Shown: positions 35,803 to 45,391 of the stretch, piece by piece
How the letters are laid out: the number at the start of each line of letters is the position of its first letter
Numbering within the stretch: the first letter of the stretch is position 1
DNA from: Candidatus Nanopelagicaceae bacterium
GTDB taxonomy: Bacteria; Actinomycetota; Actinomycetes; Nanopelagicales; Nanopelagicaceae
Reading direction: 5' to 3'
Length of the DNA stretch: 64,000 bases
Assembly: GCA_018883365.1 (NCBI GenBank)
Contig: VEQF01000004.1
Span: 1-64,000, forward strand
Translations under genes and position numbers: made by a program
Notes under the pieces: generated by a model
What the model was told of the DNA's origin: nothing
The model's input: only the letters and a program-made list of their open reading frames with translations
Databases searched by the model: none

Positions 35803-38800
35803 GTGGCAATCAACTCCGCCTTTTCGGCAATCCCAGCTGCTCAGGGTTTATACAACCCGGCAAATGAGCATGATGCTTGCGGCGTTGCAATGGTGGCCAC
35901 ACTTAATAAAGTCGCAACTCATGAAATTGTTGCACAAGGCCTTACTGCACTTAGAAACCTAGAACATCGTGGAGCTTCTGGTGCGGAAGTTAATAGCGGT
36001 GATGGTGCAGGAATTCTCACCAGAATTCCAGATGAGTTTTTCCGCGCCGTTGTTGGTTTTAATTTACCTGATGCTGGCTCATACGCGGCCGGCATTGTTT
36101 TCCTACCAAAGGATTTCGCAAATAAAGCCCATCTCTCAAAACTAGCAAAAGAAGAAGGCTTAGAAATTTTAGGTTGGCGTGATCTGCCAATCAATGCAGC
36201 GTCACTTGGCGCAACGGCGTTATCGGTAATGCCACATTTTGAACAGATATTTGTAGCCAGCGTTGAAGGTTTATCAGATCTTGATCTCGATCGCAGAGCT
36301 TTCTGTTTCCGCAAGAGAGCAGAACATGAACTTTCGATTTATTTCCCTTCGCTTTCTTCACGAACCATTGTCTATAAAGGCATGCTCACAACCGGACAGT
36401 TGGAAGAGTTTTTTCCAGATTTATCTGATGAAAGATTCAAATCACCGCTAGCTCTTGTTCACTCGAGATTTTCGACAAATACTTTTCCATCATGGCCGCT
36501 AGCTCATCCATATAGATTTATTGCTCACAATGGCGAAATCAATACCGTTAAAGGCAATCGAAATTGGATGGCAGCTCGCGAAGCGCTTTTAGAAAGCGAT
36601 TTGATTCCAGGCGACATCAAGCGTCTATTTCCAATCGTGGATCCAGCGGGCAGTGATTCAGCCTCATTTGATGAAGTTCTAGAGCTGCTTTACTTAGGTG
36701 GCAGAACTTTGCCGCATTCGATTTTGATGATGATTCCGGAAGCATGGGAAAACCACGAAACCATGCCAGCTGAGCTTCGTGATTTTTACCGATTCCATGC
36801 CTCTTTGATGGAACCTTGGGATGGTCCAGCATGTGTGACCTTTACTGATGGAAACCAAATTGGCGCGGTGTTGGATAGAAATGGTTTACGCCCATCACGA
36901 TTTTGGGTAACTGATGATGGATTGGTGATTCTGGCGAGTGAAGTTGGCGTGCTAGATGTTCCGCAAGAAAAAGTAGTTCGCAAAGGAAGATTGCAGCCGG
37001 GTCGTATGTTTTTGGTTGATATCGCTGCAGGAAAAATTATTGAAGATGAAGAGATAAAAAGTTCGTTGGCGCAAAGCGCTCCATACGGGGAGTGGTTGCA
37101 TGCTGGAATTATCAGACTTTCAGATCTGCCTGCGCGTGAGCACATCATTTATCCGCACTCATCAGTATTGCGCAGACAGCGCGCTTTTGGTTATACGGAA
37201 GAAGAGTTGCGAGTAATTATCTCGCCAATGGCAAAATCTGGAATCGAACCAATTGGTTCTATGGGCACAGATACTCCAATCGCCGCTTTATCTGAAAAAT
37301 CAAGATTGCTTTTTGATTACTTCTCCCAGCTTTTCGCACAGGTTACTAACCCTCCGTTGGATGCTATCCGCGAAGAATTAGTTACCTCTCTTGGTGGATC
37401 CATTGGACCGGAACACAATCTGCTCGATCCGGGTCCAGCATCTTGCCGTCAGATTTCACTTGCTTTCCCAGTAATTGATAATGATGAGCTAGCAAAGATC
37501 ATCCACGTCAACGAAGAGAATAATCATCCTGGTCTTACCGCACATGTAGTGCGAGGCCTATTCCCGATTGCTGACGGCGGCGAAGGACTACGGGATCGAA
37601 TTGAGGAAATTCGAGCTGAAGTATCTGAAGCCATAAAGAATGGTGCGCGCATCATCGTGCTTTCAGATCGAGATGGAGATGCGGAAAACGCTCCAATTCC
37701 ATCCTTGCTTCTAACCTCAGCGGTTCATCACCATTTAATTAGAGAGAAAACCCGCACCAAGGTTGGCTTGGTAGTTGAGACCGGCGAGGTACGGGAAGTT
37801 CACCACGTCGCATTGTTGATTGGTTATGGAGCTGCTGCGGTAAACCCTTATCTAGCAATGGAAACTGCTGAAGATTTAGTTTTGCAGGGTGTAATTACGG
37901 GAATCACTCCGGAAAAAGCGGTAAAGAACTTAATCAAATCCCTGGGCAAGGGAGTCCTGAAGGTTATGTCCAAGATGGGTATTTCAACCATCGCCTCTTA
38001 CACCGGTGCACAAGTATTTGAAGCTATTGGTTTATCGCAAGCTGTGATCGATGAGTACTTCACTGGTACAACATCAAGATTGGGTGGCGTTGATCTTTCG
38101 GTAATTGCAGAAGAAACAATCGCACGACACCACATCGCATATCCACCTGGAGGAGAGGTTCCTGGCTCCAAGAGACTTCCTATTGGTGGCGAATACCAAT
38201 GGAGACGCGAAGGCGAACCGCATTTATTTGATCCAGAGACTGTATTCACATTGCAACACTCAACTCGAGCAAAGCGATATGACGTTTTTAAGCGATACAC
38301 CACCAAGATTGATAATCAAGCCAAGTCATTGATGACTTTGCGAGGTCTGTTTACCTTTAAAGAAGGAATGCGCAAGCCAATTCCAATTCAAGAGGTCGAA
38401 CCAGTTTCGGAGATTGTTAAGAGATTCTCAACGGGTGCGATGTCATACGGCTCAATCTCACAAGAAGCTCACGAAACTTTGGCTGTCGCCATGAATCGCT
38501 TGGGAGCAAAATCAAACACTGGCGAAGGCGGCGAAGATCCTGCACGTTTCAAGGCAGAGCCAAATGGTGATTCAAAGCGTTCTGCAATAAAGCAGGTTGC
38601 CTCTGGACGTTTCGGCGTCACTAGTGAATACCTAGTTAATGCTGATGACATTCAAATCAAAATGGCACAGGGAGCAAAACCTGGTGAGGGTGGACAGCTT
38701 CCAGGAAACAAGGTTTATCCATGGATTGCAAAGGTTCGTCACTCAACTCCAGGCGTGGGATTAATTTCACCACCACCGCACCATGACATTTACTCAATTG

Positions 38801-40332
38801 AAGATTTAGCTCAGTTGATTCATGATTTAAAGAATGCAAATAAAGATGCGCGCATTCACGTGAAATTAGTTGCTGAAGTTGGAGTTGGAACCGTGGCTGC
38901 GGGCGTAAGCAAAGCTCACGCTGATGTGGTTTTAATTTCCGGCCATGATGGCGGAACAGGTGCTTCACCACTAACTTCGCTTAAGCACGCCGGCGCACCA
39001 TGGGAATTAGGTTTGGCGGAAACACAACAAACCCTTTTGTTAAATGGTTTACGTGATCGTATTGTCGTTCAAACTGATGGGCAGATGAAGACCGGTCGTG
39101 ATGTGATCATTGCAGCCCTGTTGGGCGCAGAAGAGTTTGGTTTTGCGACTGCACCATTGGTTGTTTCCGGCTGTGTAATGATGAGAGTTTGTCATCTAGA
39201 TACCTGTCCGGTTGGAGTTGCCACACAAAACCCAGAGCTTCGTAAGAGATTCACTGGAAAGCCAGAGTTTGTCGAAACCTTCTTCGAGTACATCGCTGAA
39301 GAGGTCCGTGAATGGTTAGCCAAACTTGGATTTAAGACTTTGGATGAGGCAATCGGTCAAGTTGAGTTGCTAGATACTGGCGCTGCTGTTGATCATTGGA
39401 AAGCAAGCGGTCTTGATCTATCGCCAATTCTGGCTCTGCCTTCTGTGGCTAATGAAGCTGCTCGCAAGAACACAACTAAGCAGGATCATGGATTGGCCGC
39501 GGCGCTAGATAATGAATTGATTTCATTGGCAAAGCCAGCACTTGAAAAAGGGGAAGCGATAAAGCTTTCACTTGAAATCAGAAACCGAAATCGCACAGTT
39601 GGAACAATGTTGGGATCTGAAATTACAAAACGTTTTGGTGGCGCGGGGCTTCCAGATGACACTATTGACATAACTTTCCATGGCTCAGCCGGCCAATCAT
39701 TAGGTGCCTTCATTCCTAAAGGCTTGACCTTGAGGCTATACGGCGACACAAATGATTATCTGGGCAAAGGGTTATCTGGCGGTCGTTTGATTGTCAGACC
39801 AGATGAACGCGCTACATTCCCATCAGAAAAAAATGTAATTGCGGGCAACGTGATTGGTTACGGAGCCACAACCGGCGAGATTTTTGTGCGCGGAAAGGTT
39901 GGTGAACGTTTCTGCGTTCGCAACTCTGGCGCAACAGCGATAGTTGAAGGTGTTGGTGATCACGCACTGGAGTACATGACCGGTGGAAAAGTGGTAATTC
40001 TTGGAGAAACTGGAAGAAATCTGGCTGCTGGAATGTCTGGCGGAAGAGCGTTCGTCCTTGATCTCAATCCAAGTCTTGTTAATAAAGAGATGGTAGATGT
40101 TTTGAAAGTTCCGGCTGAACAAGCAACAAGATTGCATGGGCTGGTTTCAAAGTTCTATGCAGAAACTGGATCTGAAGTAGCTCACAAACTCTTGCAGGAT
40201 TGGAATGAAGGATTGCAAAGGTTCTCAATGGTCATGCCAAGAGATTACGCACGCGTACTTGATGTAATTGAAAGAGCAGAAAAATCTGGAAAATCTGCAG
40301 AGCAAGCAATCATGGAGGTGCTAAATGGCTGA
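35803..40332 (+). CDS. gltB: Glutamate synthase large subunit GltB
   Basis: GltB forms two glutamates from glutamine and 2-oxoglutarate, with electrons from NADPH via GltD. The 1509-residue protein begins with a short propeptide; the Ntn-glutaminase nucleophile is Cys26 in [10 protein letters not shown]. The glutaminase domain includes [12 protein letters not shown] and [14 protein letters not shown]. The central and FMN-binding synthase domains follow, with [23 protein letters not shown] and [10 protein letters not shown]. The 3Fe-4S cluster segment has [19 protein letters not shown], and a C-terminal beta-helix GXGXG domain ends the protein. It uses a GTG start and overlaps gltD by 8 nt. 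Confidence 0.97.
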   Translation: MAINSAFSAIPAAQGLYNPANEHDACGVAMVATLNKVATHEIVAQGLTALRNLEHRGASGAEVNSGDGAGILTRIPDEFFRAVVGFNLPDAGSYAAGIVFLPKDFANKAHLSKLAKEEGLEILGWRDLPINAASLGATALSVMPHFEQIFVASVEGLSDLDLDRRAFCFRKRAEHELSIYFPSLSSRTIVYKGMLTTGQLEEFFPDLSDERFKSPLALVHSRFSTNTFPSWPLAHPYRFIAHNGEINTVKGNRNWMAAREALLESDLIPGDIKRLFPIVDPAGSDSASFDEVLELLYLGGRTLPHSILMMIPEAWENHETMPAELRDFYRFHASLMEPWDGPACVTFTDGNQIGAVLDRNGLRPSRFWVTDDGLVILASEVGVLDVPQEKVVRKGRLQPGRMFLVDIAAGKIIEDEEIKSSLAQSAPYGEWLHAGIIRLSDLPAREHIIYPHSSVLRRQRAFGYTEEELRVIISPMAKSGIEPIGSMGTDTPIAALSEKSRLLFDYFSQLFAQVTNPPLDAIREELVTSLGGSIGPEHNLLDPGPASCRQISLAFPVIDNDELAKIIHVNEENNHPGLTAHVVRGLFPIADGGEGLRDRIEEIRAEVSEAIKNGARIIVLSDRDGDAENAPIPSLLLTSAVHHHLIREKTRTKVGLVVETGEVREVHHVALLIGYGAAAVNPYLAMETAEDLVLQGVITGITPEKAVKNLIKSLGKGVLKVMSKMGISTIASYTGAQVFEAIGLSQAVIDEYFTGTTSRLGGVDLSVIAEETIARHHIAYPPGGEVPGSKRLPIGGEYQWRREGEPHLFDPETVFTLQHSTRAKRYDVFKRYTTKIDNQAKSLMTLRGLFTFKEGMRKPIPIQEVEPVSEIVKRFSTGAMSYGSISQEAHETLAVAMNRLGAKSNTGEGGEDPARFKAEPNGDSKRSAIKQVASGRFGVTSEYLVNADDIQIKMAQGAKPGEGGQLPGNKVYPWIAKVRHSTPGVGLISPPPHHDIYSIEDLAQLIHDLKNANKDARIHVKLVAEVGVGTVAAGVSKAHADVVLISGHDGGTGASPLTSLKHAGAPWELGLAETQQTLLLNGLRDRIVVQTDGQMKTGRDVIIAALLGAEEFGFATAPLVVSGCVMMRVCHLDTCPVGVATQNPELRKRFTGKPEFVETFFEYIAEEVREWLAKLGFKTLDEAIGQVELLDTGAAVDHWKASGLDLSPILALPSVANEAARKNTTKQDHGLAAALDNELISLAKPALEKGEAIKLSLEIRNRNRTVGTMLGSEITKRFGGAGLPDDTIDITFHGSAGQSLGAFIPKGLTLRLYGDTNDYLGKGLSGGRLIVRPDERATFPSEKNVIAGNVIGYGATTGEIFVRGKVGERFCVRNSGATAIVEGVGDHALEYMTGGKVVILGETGRNLAAGMSGGRAFVLDLNPSLVNKEMVDVLKVPAEQATRLHGLVSKFYAETGSEVAHKLLQDWNEGLQRFSMVMPRDYARVLDVIERAEKSGKSAEQAIMEVLNG

Positions 40333-41782
40333 TCCAAGAGGATTTCTCAATACCGGAAGAGAGACTCCAAAACGTCGCCCAGTTGATGTGCGTATCCGTG
40401 ATTGGAAAGAGGTTTATGAGGAGCAGGAGTTTGGTGCGCTTCAAAAGCAGGCTAGCCGCTGCATGGATTGCGGAATTCCTTTCTGCCACCAAGGCTGCCC
40501 GCTCGGAAACCTAATTCCTGAGTGGAATGATTTAATTTGGCGCAACGAGAAAAGCGATGCAATCGATCGTTTGCACGCGACAAATAACTTTCCCGAATTC
40601 ACAGGTCGCCTTTGCCCAGCTCCATGTGAAACCTCTTGCGTCTTAGGAATTAATCAAGATCCAGTAACCATAAAGCAGATTGAGCTTCGGACCATTGAAG
40701 AAGCTTTCAACTCTGGAAATGTGAAACCGCTGCAACCAGACCGCATGACCGGAAAAACTGTTGCTGTGATTGGTTCTGGACCTGCTGGATTAGCTGCTGC
40801 ACAACAGCTCACTCGCGCAGGGCATACCGTCGTGGTTTATGAAAGAGCGCCAAAGATTGGCGGGCTTCTTCGTTATGGAATTCCAGAGTTCAAAATGGAG
40901 AAAGCTGTACTCGATCGTCGCTTGAATCAAATGCAGCGAGAAGGAACTAGATTCCGCGCGGGAGTTAATATCGGAACAGATATTTCCGCCCGAGATTTAA
41001 GAAATCGCTATGACGCGATAGTTCTGGCCGTCGGTGCAACTCAATGGCGTGATTTAGATATTCCAGGTAGAGCTCTTAGCGGAGTTCATCAAGCGATGGA
41101 GTATTTACCTTGGGGCAATAAGCAAGCACTAAATGAGTTAACAGAGAACCCGCCAATTAATGCCCATGGCAAGCATGTAATTATTTTGGGTGGAGGCGAT
41201 ACCGGTGCTGACTGCTTGGGCACCGCTGTGAGACAAGGTGCTGCAAGTATCACCCAAATTGAAATTATGCCTCGACCAACGGAGGAAAGACCAAGTACTC
41301 AACCTTGGCCAACATATCCGATGGTTTATCGAGTCAGTAGCGCTCATGAAGAATCAGGGGAGAGGTTGTATTCAATCTCTACCGAGGAGTTCATAGGCGA
41401 TGAATCTGGAAAATTAAAAGCTTTGAAAATTGTTGAAACAAAGCTGGTTGATGGAAAATTTGAAAAAGTTCCTGGCTCCGAACGTGAATTAAAAGCTGAT
41501 TTGGTATTTCTAGCCATGGGCTTCACTGGCGTGGAGAAAAATGAGTTGGTTTCTGGATTAGGTCTGGAACTCGATCAACGCGGCAACATCGCTAGAGACG
41601 CAAATTACCAAACCAATGTTGAAGATGTCTTCGTATGTGGCGACGCCGGCAGAGGACAATCATTAATCGTTTGGGCCATCGCAGAAGGTCGAAGCGCTGC
41701 AGCCGCAGTTGATCGCCAATTGATGGGTCAAACCCAATTACCTGCTCCAATCGAACCAACTGCACGTCCATTAACCGTTTGA
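40325..41782 (+). CDS. gltD: Glutamate synthase small subunit GltD
   Basis: GltD is the NADPH-dependent flavoprotein that feeds electrons to GltB. The 485-residue protein has N-terminal 4Fe-4S cysteine clusters in [17 protein letters not shown] and [10 protein letters not shown]. Next is the FAD-binding [29 protein letters not shown], then the NADPH-binding [15 protein letters not shown], and a late [18 protein letters not shown]. The gene is translationally coupled to gltB and the pair is the standard bacterial NADPH-GOGAT. The gap of 55 nt before pyk contains the pyk -10 element. Confidence 0.97.
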   Translation: MADPRGFLNTGRETPKRRPVDVRIRDWKEVYEEQEFGALQKQASRCMDCGIPFCHQGCPLGNLIPEWNDLIWRNEKSDAIDRLHATNNFPEFTGRLCPAPCETSCVLGINQDPVTIKQIELRTIEEAFNSGNVKPLQPDRMTGKTVAVIGSGPAGLAAAQQLTRAGHTVVVYERAPKIGGLLRYGIPEFKMEKAVLDRRLNQMQREGTRFRAGVNIGTDISARDLRNRYDAIVLAVGATQWRDLDIPGRALSGVHQAMEYLPWGNKQALNELTENPPINAHGKHVIILGGGDTGADCLGTAVRQGAASITQIEIMPRPTEERPSTQPWPTYPMVYRVSSAHEESGERLYSISTEEFIGDESGKLKALKIVETKLVDGKFEKVPGSERELKADLVFLAMGFTGVEKNELVSGLGLELDQRGNIARDANYQTNVEDVFVCGDAGRGQSLIVWAIAEGRSAAAAVDRQLMGQTQLPAPIEPTARPLTV

Positions 41783-41825
41783 TTCAAATCAACTTTTGAG
41801 ATTTCGGTATCAGAGAGAAATGGAA

Positions 41826-41831
41826 TAAAAT
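41826..41831 (+). promoter_or_regulatory. -10 element for leaderless pyk transcript
   Basis: TAAAAT ends 6 nt before the pyk ATG at 41838; the intervening GAAAA is not a convincing ribosome-binding site. Confidence 0.5.
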
Positions 41832-41837
41832 AGAAAA

Positions 41838-43277
41838 ATGCGCCGCGCCAAAATAGTTTGCACGATGGGTCCTGCAGTCGAAAGCCCAGAGAAAGCCGCT
41901 GCGCTCATAGCCGCGGGAATGAATGTGGCTCGCCTCAACCTCTCTCACGGTGGTTACGATGAACACCAAAATCGACTCAATCTAATCCGACAAGCTGCGG
42001 CAGATGCCGGTAAGCCAGTCGCAATTCTGGTCGATCTTCAAGGTCCGAAAATCCGCTTAGGTCGCTTTGAAAATGGCCCTCATGATTTGTCACGTGGCGA
42101 TATTTTCACCATCACAACAGAGGAAATTTCTGGCACCAAAGAAAGAGTTGGAACCACTTATAAAGGACTTCCAGGGGACTGTAAGGCTGGAGATCGGATT
42201 TTGATTGATGACGGAAAAGTTACCGTCGAAGTAATTGAAGTAAAAGGAAATGATGTAATCACCAAAGTTATTGAGCCAGGCCCGGTTTCTAATAACAAAG
42301 GAATTAACCTTCCTGGAGTTGCGGTCTCAGTTCCCGCTATGTCTGACAAAGATAAAGATGATCTTCGTTGGGGATTAAAAGCCGGCGCAGATTTCATCGC
42401 ATTGTCCTTTGTGCGTTCAGCTAAAGATATTGATGATGTTCATGCGATTATGGATGAAGTTGGCGTGCGACTTCCAGTCATTGCGAAAATTGAAAAGCCG
42501 CAAGCGGTAGAAAATCTTGAAGAGATTGTTGCTGCTTTCGATGGAATCATGGTGGCTCGCGGCGATCTCGGAGTTGAAATGCCAATCGAAGACATTCCAT
42601 TGGTACAAAAGCGTTGCGTGACTTTAGCTCGTGAAATGGCAAAGCCGGTTATCGTTGCAACGCAAATGCTTGATTCGATGATTACTAATTCACGCCCAAC
42701 CCGTGCTGAAGCCACTGATTGTGCAAATGCGGTTTTAGATGGCGCAGATGCCCTGATGCTCTCTGGTGAAACTAGCGTTGGAACATTTGCCATCGAAGCG
42801 GTTCAAACTATGGCGCGCATTATTGAAAAGACCGAACAAGAAGCCCTTCATCTAATTCCAGCCTTGCAACACAATCCACGTACAAAAGGCGGAGCGATCA
42901 CCAAAGCTGCAACTGAAGTGGGATCTACTGTTGGCGCGAAATATCTTGCAGCGTTTACGAAATCTGGAGATTCCGCCCGACGAATGTCGCGTTTGCGCAG
43001 CTCCATTCCAATCTTGGCCTTAACTCCTGATGCCGCAACCTTTAACCAAATGTCCCTTTCATGGGGAGTGGAACCTATTTTGACCCCATTAGTCACAACA
43101 ACTGATGAGATGGTTAAGCAGGTAGATGCGATGGTTTTAGAGTCACAACGCGCTTCAAAGGGCGAGTTAATACTTATTGTTGCGGGGTCACCTCCAGGAA
43201 TTCCAGGCTCGACTAATGCGATGCGGGTGCATCAAGTTGGCGATGCTGTAGGTGGTGTGGCTCCGGCATATCGCTAG
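41838..43277 (+). CDS. pyk: Pyruvate kinase
   Basis: Pyruvate kinase makes pyruvate and ATP from phosphoenolpyruvate and ADP. The 479-residue protein shows KIVCTMGPAVESPEK, ARLNLSHG, VDLQGPKIRLG, the B domain (about 70-165), the active-site signature VIAKIEKPQAVENLEEI, MVARGDLGVEMP, TQMLDSMI, and LSGETSVGTF. The C-terminal allosteric domain includes TKSGDSARRMSRLRS. The stop codon overlaps a TAGAAT hexamer (43275-43280) that could serve the tRNA downstream. In other actinobacteria pyk likewise lies near the ANTAR regulator. Confidence 0.97.
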   Translation: MRRAKIVCTMGPAVESPEKAAALIAAGMNVARLNLSHGGYDEHQNRLNLIRQAAADAGKPVAILVDLQGPKIRLGRFENGPHDLSRGDIFTITTEEISGTKERVGTTYKGLPGDCKAGDRILIDDGKVTVEVIEVKGNDVITKVIEPGPVSNNKGINLPGVAVSVPAMSDKDKDDLRWGLKAGADFIALSFVRSAKDIDDVHAIMDEVGVRLPVIAKIEKPQAVENLEEIVAAFDGIMVARGDLGVEMPIEDIPLVQKRCVTLAREMAKPVIVATQMLDSMITNSRPTRAEATDCANAVLDGADALMLSGETSVGTFAIEAVQTMARIIEKTEQEALHLIPALQHNPRTKGGAITKAATEVGSTVGAKYLAAFTKSGDSARRMSRLRSSIPILALTPDAATFNQMSLSWGVEPILTPLVTTTDEMVKQVDAMVLESQRASKGELILIVAGSPPGIPGSTNAMRVHQVGDAVGGVAPAYR

Positions 43278-43304
43278 AATTGGCACGAACACTTTCTCGC
43301 TCCG

Positions 43305-43377
43305 GCCTCGGTACTCCAACGGTAGAGAGGGCAGTCTCAAACACTGCATAGTGTCGGTTCAAATCCGACTCGAGGCA
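43305..43377 (+). tRNA. tRNA-Leu (anticodon CAA), variable arm reduced to 5 nt
   Basis: A full cloverleaf can be drawn. Acceptor stem GCCTCGG pairs TCGAGGC (one G-T). The D-arm is CTC/GAG with a 10-nt loop CAACGGTAGA, the class II leucine-type D-loop. The anticodon stem GCAGT/ACTGC encloses CTCAAAC, giving anticodon CAA at 43338-43340. The T-arm is GTCGG-TTCAAAT-CCGAC, and the discriminator base is A at 43377. CCA is not encoded. Between anticodon stem and T-stem are only 5 nt (ATAGT), whereas bacterial tRNA-Leu normally has a long variable arm. It may be functional, altered or decaying; leucine identity is from anticodon, D-loop and A73. Confidence 0.8.
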
Positions 43378-43378
43378 C

Positions 43379-43972
43379 ATGACAACCGAATCTTCGGCAA
43401 AGTACAGAATCTTGGTCGCCGAAGATGAAACCTTAATCCGCATGGATCTTGTTGAGATGTTGCAAGATGCTGGTTATGAAGTTGTGGCGCAAGCAAGCAA
43501 TGGTCAAGAAGCAATTGATTTTGCAAATGAACATAAACCAGACCTGGCCATTCTCGATGTAAAAATGCCGGTACTCGATGGAATCTCAGCAGCCGAGAAA
43601 ATTATTTCCGTTTCTCCCGTACTTATGCTGACCGCTTTTAGTCAAAAAGATTTAATTGATCGTGCTAACGATGCCGGCGCTATGGCTTATGTCGTAAAGC
43701 CATTCACAATTAATGATCTGCTTCCAGCAATCGAGATCTCAATCAGTAGACATCGGCAGATGAAATCTCTTGAGGCTGAAGTTGCCGATCTCTACGATCG
43801 TCTGGAAACCCGGAAGGTGATAGATCGCGCCAAGGGGATTTTGATGAAGGCGTTAAATCTCTCTGAGCCGGAAGCTTTCTCCTGGATTCAAAGAGCGGCT
43901 ATGGACCGAAGAATTACGATGAAAGAGGTCGCTGAGGCGGTTATAAACCCCTCCACCACGCTTGATAAATAG
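43379..43972 (+). CDS. ANTAR-domain response regulator (PdtaR-like)
   Basis: A two-domain regulator of 197 residues. The receiver domain (about 8-125) has the acidic pair EDE at 15-17, phospho-acceptor Asp60 in ILDVKMPVLDG, the Thr in LMLTAFSQ and the Lys in YVVKPF. The ANTAR domain (about 138-195) has LYDRLETRKVIDRAKGILM and WIQRAAMDRRITMKEVA. ANTAR proteins bind paired hexaloop RNA hairpins and prevent termination. No histidine kinase is adjacent. The ATG is two bases after the last tRNA base, so tRNA 3'-end processing would yield a nearly leaderless mRNA. Similar regulators lie near pyk and polA in other actinobacteria. Confidence 0.93.
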   Translation: MTTESSAKYRILVAEDETLIRMDLVEMLQDAGYEVVAQASNGQEAIDFANEHKPDLAILDVKMPVLDGISAAEKIISVSPVLMLTAFSQKDLIDRANDAGAMAYVVKPFTINDLLPAIEISISRHRQMKSLEAEVADLYDRLETRKVIDRAKGILMKALNLSEPEAFSWIQRAAMDRRITMKEVAEAVINPSTTLDK

Positions 43973-44037
43973 AGATTAAACATCTCATATATTGAAACTC
44001 TATTTCCGTGTTAGAAAATTTAGTTTAAGATTCAACT

Positions 44038-44053
44038 ATCTCAATGCCGAGAT
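44038..44053 (+). promoter_or_regulatory. Hexaloop hairpin with U-run in the leader of the first liv binding protein
   Basis: ATCTC and GAGAT form a 5-bp stem around the loop AATGCC, followed by TTTTT. The loop has A at position 1 and G at position 4, the reported pattern of ANTAR target loops, and the ANTAR regulator gene ends 65 nt upstream. It may equally be a weak terminator for that gene. I could not find a second matching hexaloop. Confidence 0.3.
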
Positions 44054-44074
44054 TTTTCAATTCGAAAGGCAAAA

Positions 44075-45178
44075 ATGAAGAAGATAATTTCAGTATTTAC
44101 CGCCGTAGCGTTGGCGCTCGGTCTTTCAGTCTCATTAACTCCAGCGGCAAATGCAGCATGCAGCGGCAAGCTGAAAATTGCTTACCAAGGACCTCTTACT
44201 GGTTCTGATGCAGCTCTAGGTCTGAACATGTTGCGCGGCGTGCAGTTCGCAGTCAAGAAATCCGGCCTTGATGTTGAGGTCAAAGAAGTTGATGATCAAG
44301 GAGATCCAGCGGTCGCGGGCCCAATCGCTCCTTCAGTCTCACAAGATGAATGCATTATCGGTCTAGTTGGACCTGCGTATTCCGGTGCGTCACGTGTATC
44401 ACTTCCAGTTTATCTTTCAGCTGGTCTGCCAGTGATTACACCATCGGCGACAAACCCAACACTTTTTGATTTCGGCGGAAAGATTTTCCACCGTGCGGTT
44501 CTAACCGATGATTACCAAGGACCTGCATTGGCAAAGTTGGTTACCAATAATGTTAAAAATGCAAAAGTTTTCATTATCAATGATGCCTCTGATTACTCAG
44601 TGGGGTTAGCAAAATTAGTTGGCTTTACTCTTGGATCTAAGGTAGTTGGCAAAGAGACCACTCCAACAGGCACAACTGATTTCACTTCAACAATTGCTCG
44701 CATTAAGAAATCCAAAGCTAACGCGGTTATTTTCACCGGTTACTTCAGCCAAGCTGCTGTCCTTGTAAAGCAAATGCGTGATGCAGGCTCAAAGGCAGTG
44801 TTCGCAGGTGGCGATGGAGTTCTCGATCAACAATTTGTTAAGTTGGCTCGAAAGGCTGCAGAAGGCGCGCTTCTAACCGCACCTGCCGTTCCTTTTGATT
44901 CAGCTAACGCGAAGTTGGCTAAAGAATTCAAGAAGGTAATGGGTTCAGATCCGGGCGTCTACACAACAGAGTCATATGACGCAACAAACTTCTTTCTTGA
45001 GGCAATAAAGAAAGGCAACAAGTCACGTGCCACCGTTCTTAACTACATCAAGAAGAACTCATACAAGGGACTCTCAAAGACCTTGAAGTTCGATGATAAG
45101 GGTGAAGTTGCGGGCGTGGATGTAAACGGATTCGTAATTAAGGGCGGCAAGATTGTGCTGTCAGGTCCGATTAAGTAA
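44075..45178 (+). CDS. Branched-chain amino-acid ABC transporter substrate-binding protein, copy 1
   Basis: This periplasmic-binding-fold protein (Peripla_BP_6/LivJ type) captures branched-chain or related amino acids for the LivHMGF permease downstream. The 367-residue precursor has an N-terminal signal peptide (about 1-27) ending ANAAC; the context PAANAAC gives an A-X-A signal peptidase I site with the Cys just after it, not a clear lipobox. The mature protein contains LKIAYQGPLTG, a DDQGDPAVA loop, GPAYSGASRVSLPVY and ITPSATNPTLFD, typical of LivJ-like proteins. AAAGG precedes the ATG. It is about 86% identical to the next gene by my alignment. Confidence 0.92.
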   Translation: MKKIISVFTAVALALGLSVSLTPAANAACSGKLKIAYQGPLTGSDAALGLNMLRGVQFAVKKSGLDVEVKEVDDQGDPAVAGPIAPSVSQDECIIGLVGPAYSGASRVSLPVYLSAGLPVITPSATNPTLFDFGGKIFHRAVLTDDYQGPALAKLVTNNVKNAKVFIINDASDYSVGLAKLVGFTLGSKVVGKETTPTGTTDFTSTIARIKKSKANAVIFTGYFSQAAVLVKQMRDAGSKAVFAGGDGVLDQQFVKLARKAAEGALLTAPAVPFDSANAKLAKEFKKVMGSDPGVYTTESYDATNFFLEAIKKGNKSRATVLNYIKKNSYKGLSKTLKFDDKGEVAGVDVNGFVIKGGKIVLSGPIK

Positions 45179-45201
45179 AACTCAAGCATTACCCAAGTGA
45201 T

Positions 45202-45235
45202 ACGGGGCGCTTTGGATAATTCCAAGGCGCCCCGT
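45202..45235 (+). terminator. Strong 14-bp hairpin after binding-protein copy 1
   Basis: ACGGGGCGCTTTGG (45202-45215) pairs fully, with one G-T, to CCAAGGCGCCCCGT (45222-45235) around the loop ATAATT. It follows the stop by 23 nt. No U-run follows, as is common for actinobacterial terminators; it might instead protect the mRNA 3' end. Confidence 0.75.
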
Positions 45236-45250
45236 CTTGCTTAGCCAGTC

Positions 45251-45325
45251 CTTTTTCGTGAGCAAAAAAATCTCACATAACGAGAAAGTTATGCCTTTTC
45301 AGCGTCATTTTCCTTGTGGAAAAGG
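45251..45325 (+). promoter_or_regulatory. Two dyads upstream of binding-protein copy 2
   Basis: CTTTTTCGT (45251-45259) pairs with ACGAGAAAG (45280-45288), enclosing a further GAG/CTC. Next, CCTTTTC (45294-45300) and GAAAAGG (45319-45325) form a perfect 7-nt inverted repeat whose right arm overlaps the -35 element. The second dyad is placed like an operator. Confidence 0.4.
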
Positions 45326-45343
45326 CGAGTGTGCCGTTAGCCT
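45314..45343 (+). promoter_or_regulatory. Candidate promoter of binding-protein copy 2 (TTGTGG-18-TAGCCT)
   Basis: TTGTGG at 45314-45319 and TAGCCT at 45338-45343 are 18 nt apart. Transcription would begin near 45350, at the base of a 7-bp hairpin (CTCCCTG/CAGGGGG, 45350-45366) that would cap the 5' end of the mRNA. AAAGG lies before the ATG at 45392. Confidence 0.5.
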
Positions 45344-45391
45344 TCACCCCTCCCTGTCCCAGGGGGCATGATCATGAATGAAAGGCGTTAA

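Noticed and set aside
35732-35962. Small plus-strand frame before gltB
   Set aside because: It runs into gltB in another frame, lacks a start signal and has no recognisable features.
43305-43377. Calling the tRNA a pseudogene outright
   Set aside because: All stems except the variable arm pair well and invariant bases are kept, so decay is not evident; it is reported as unusual instead.
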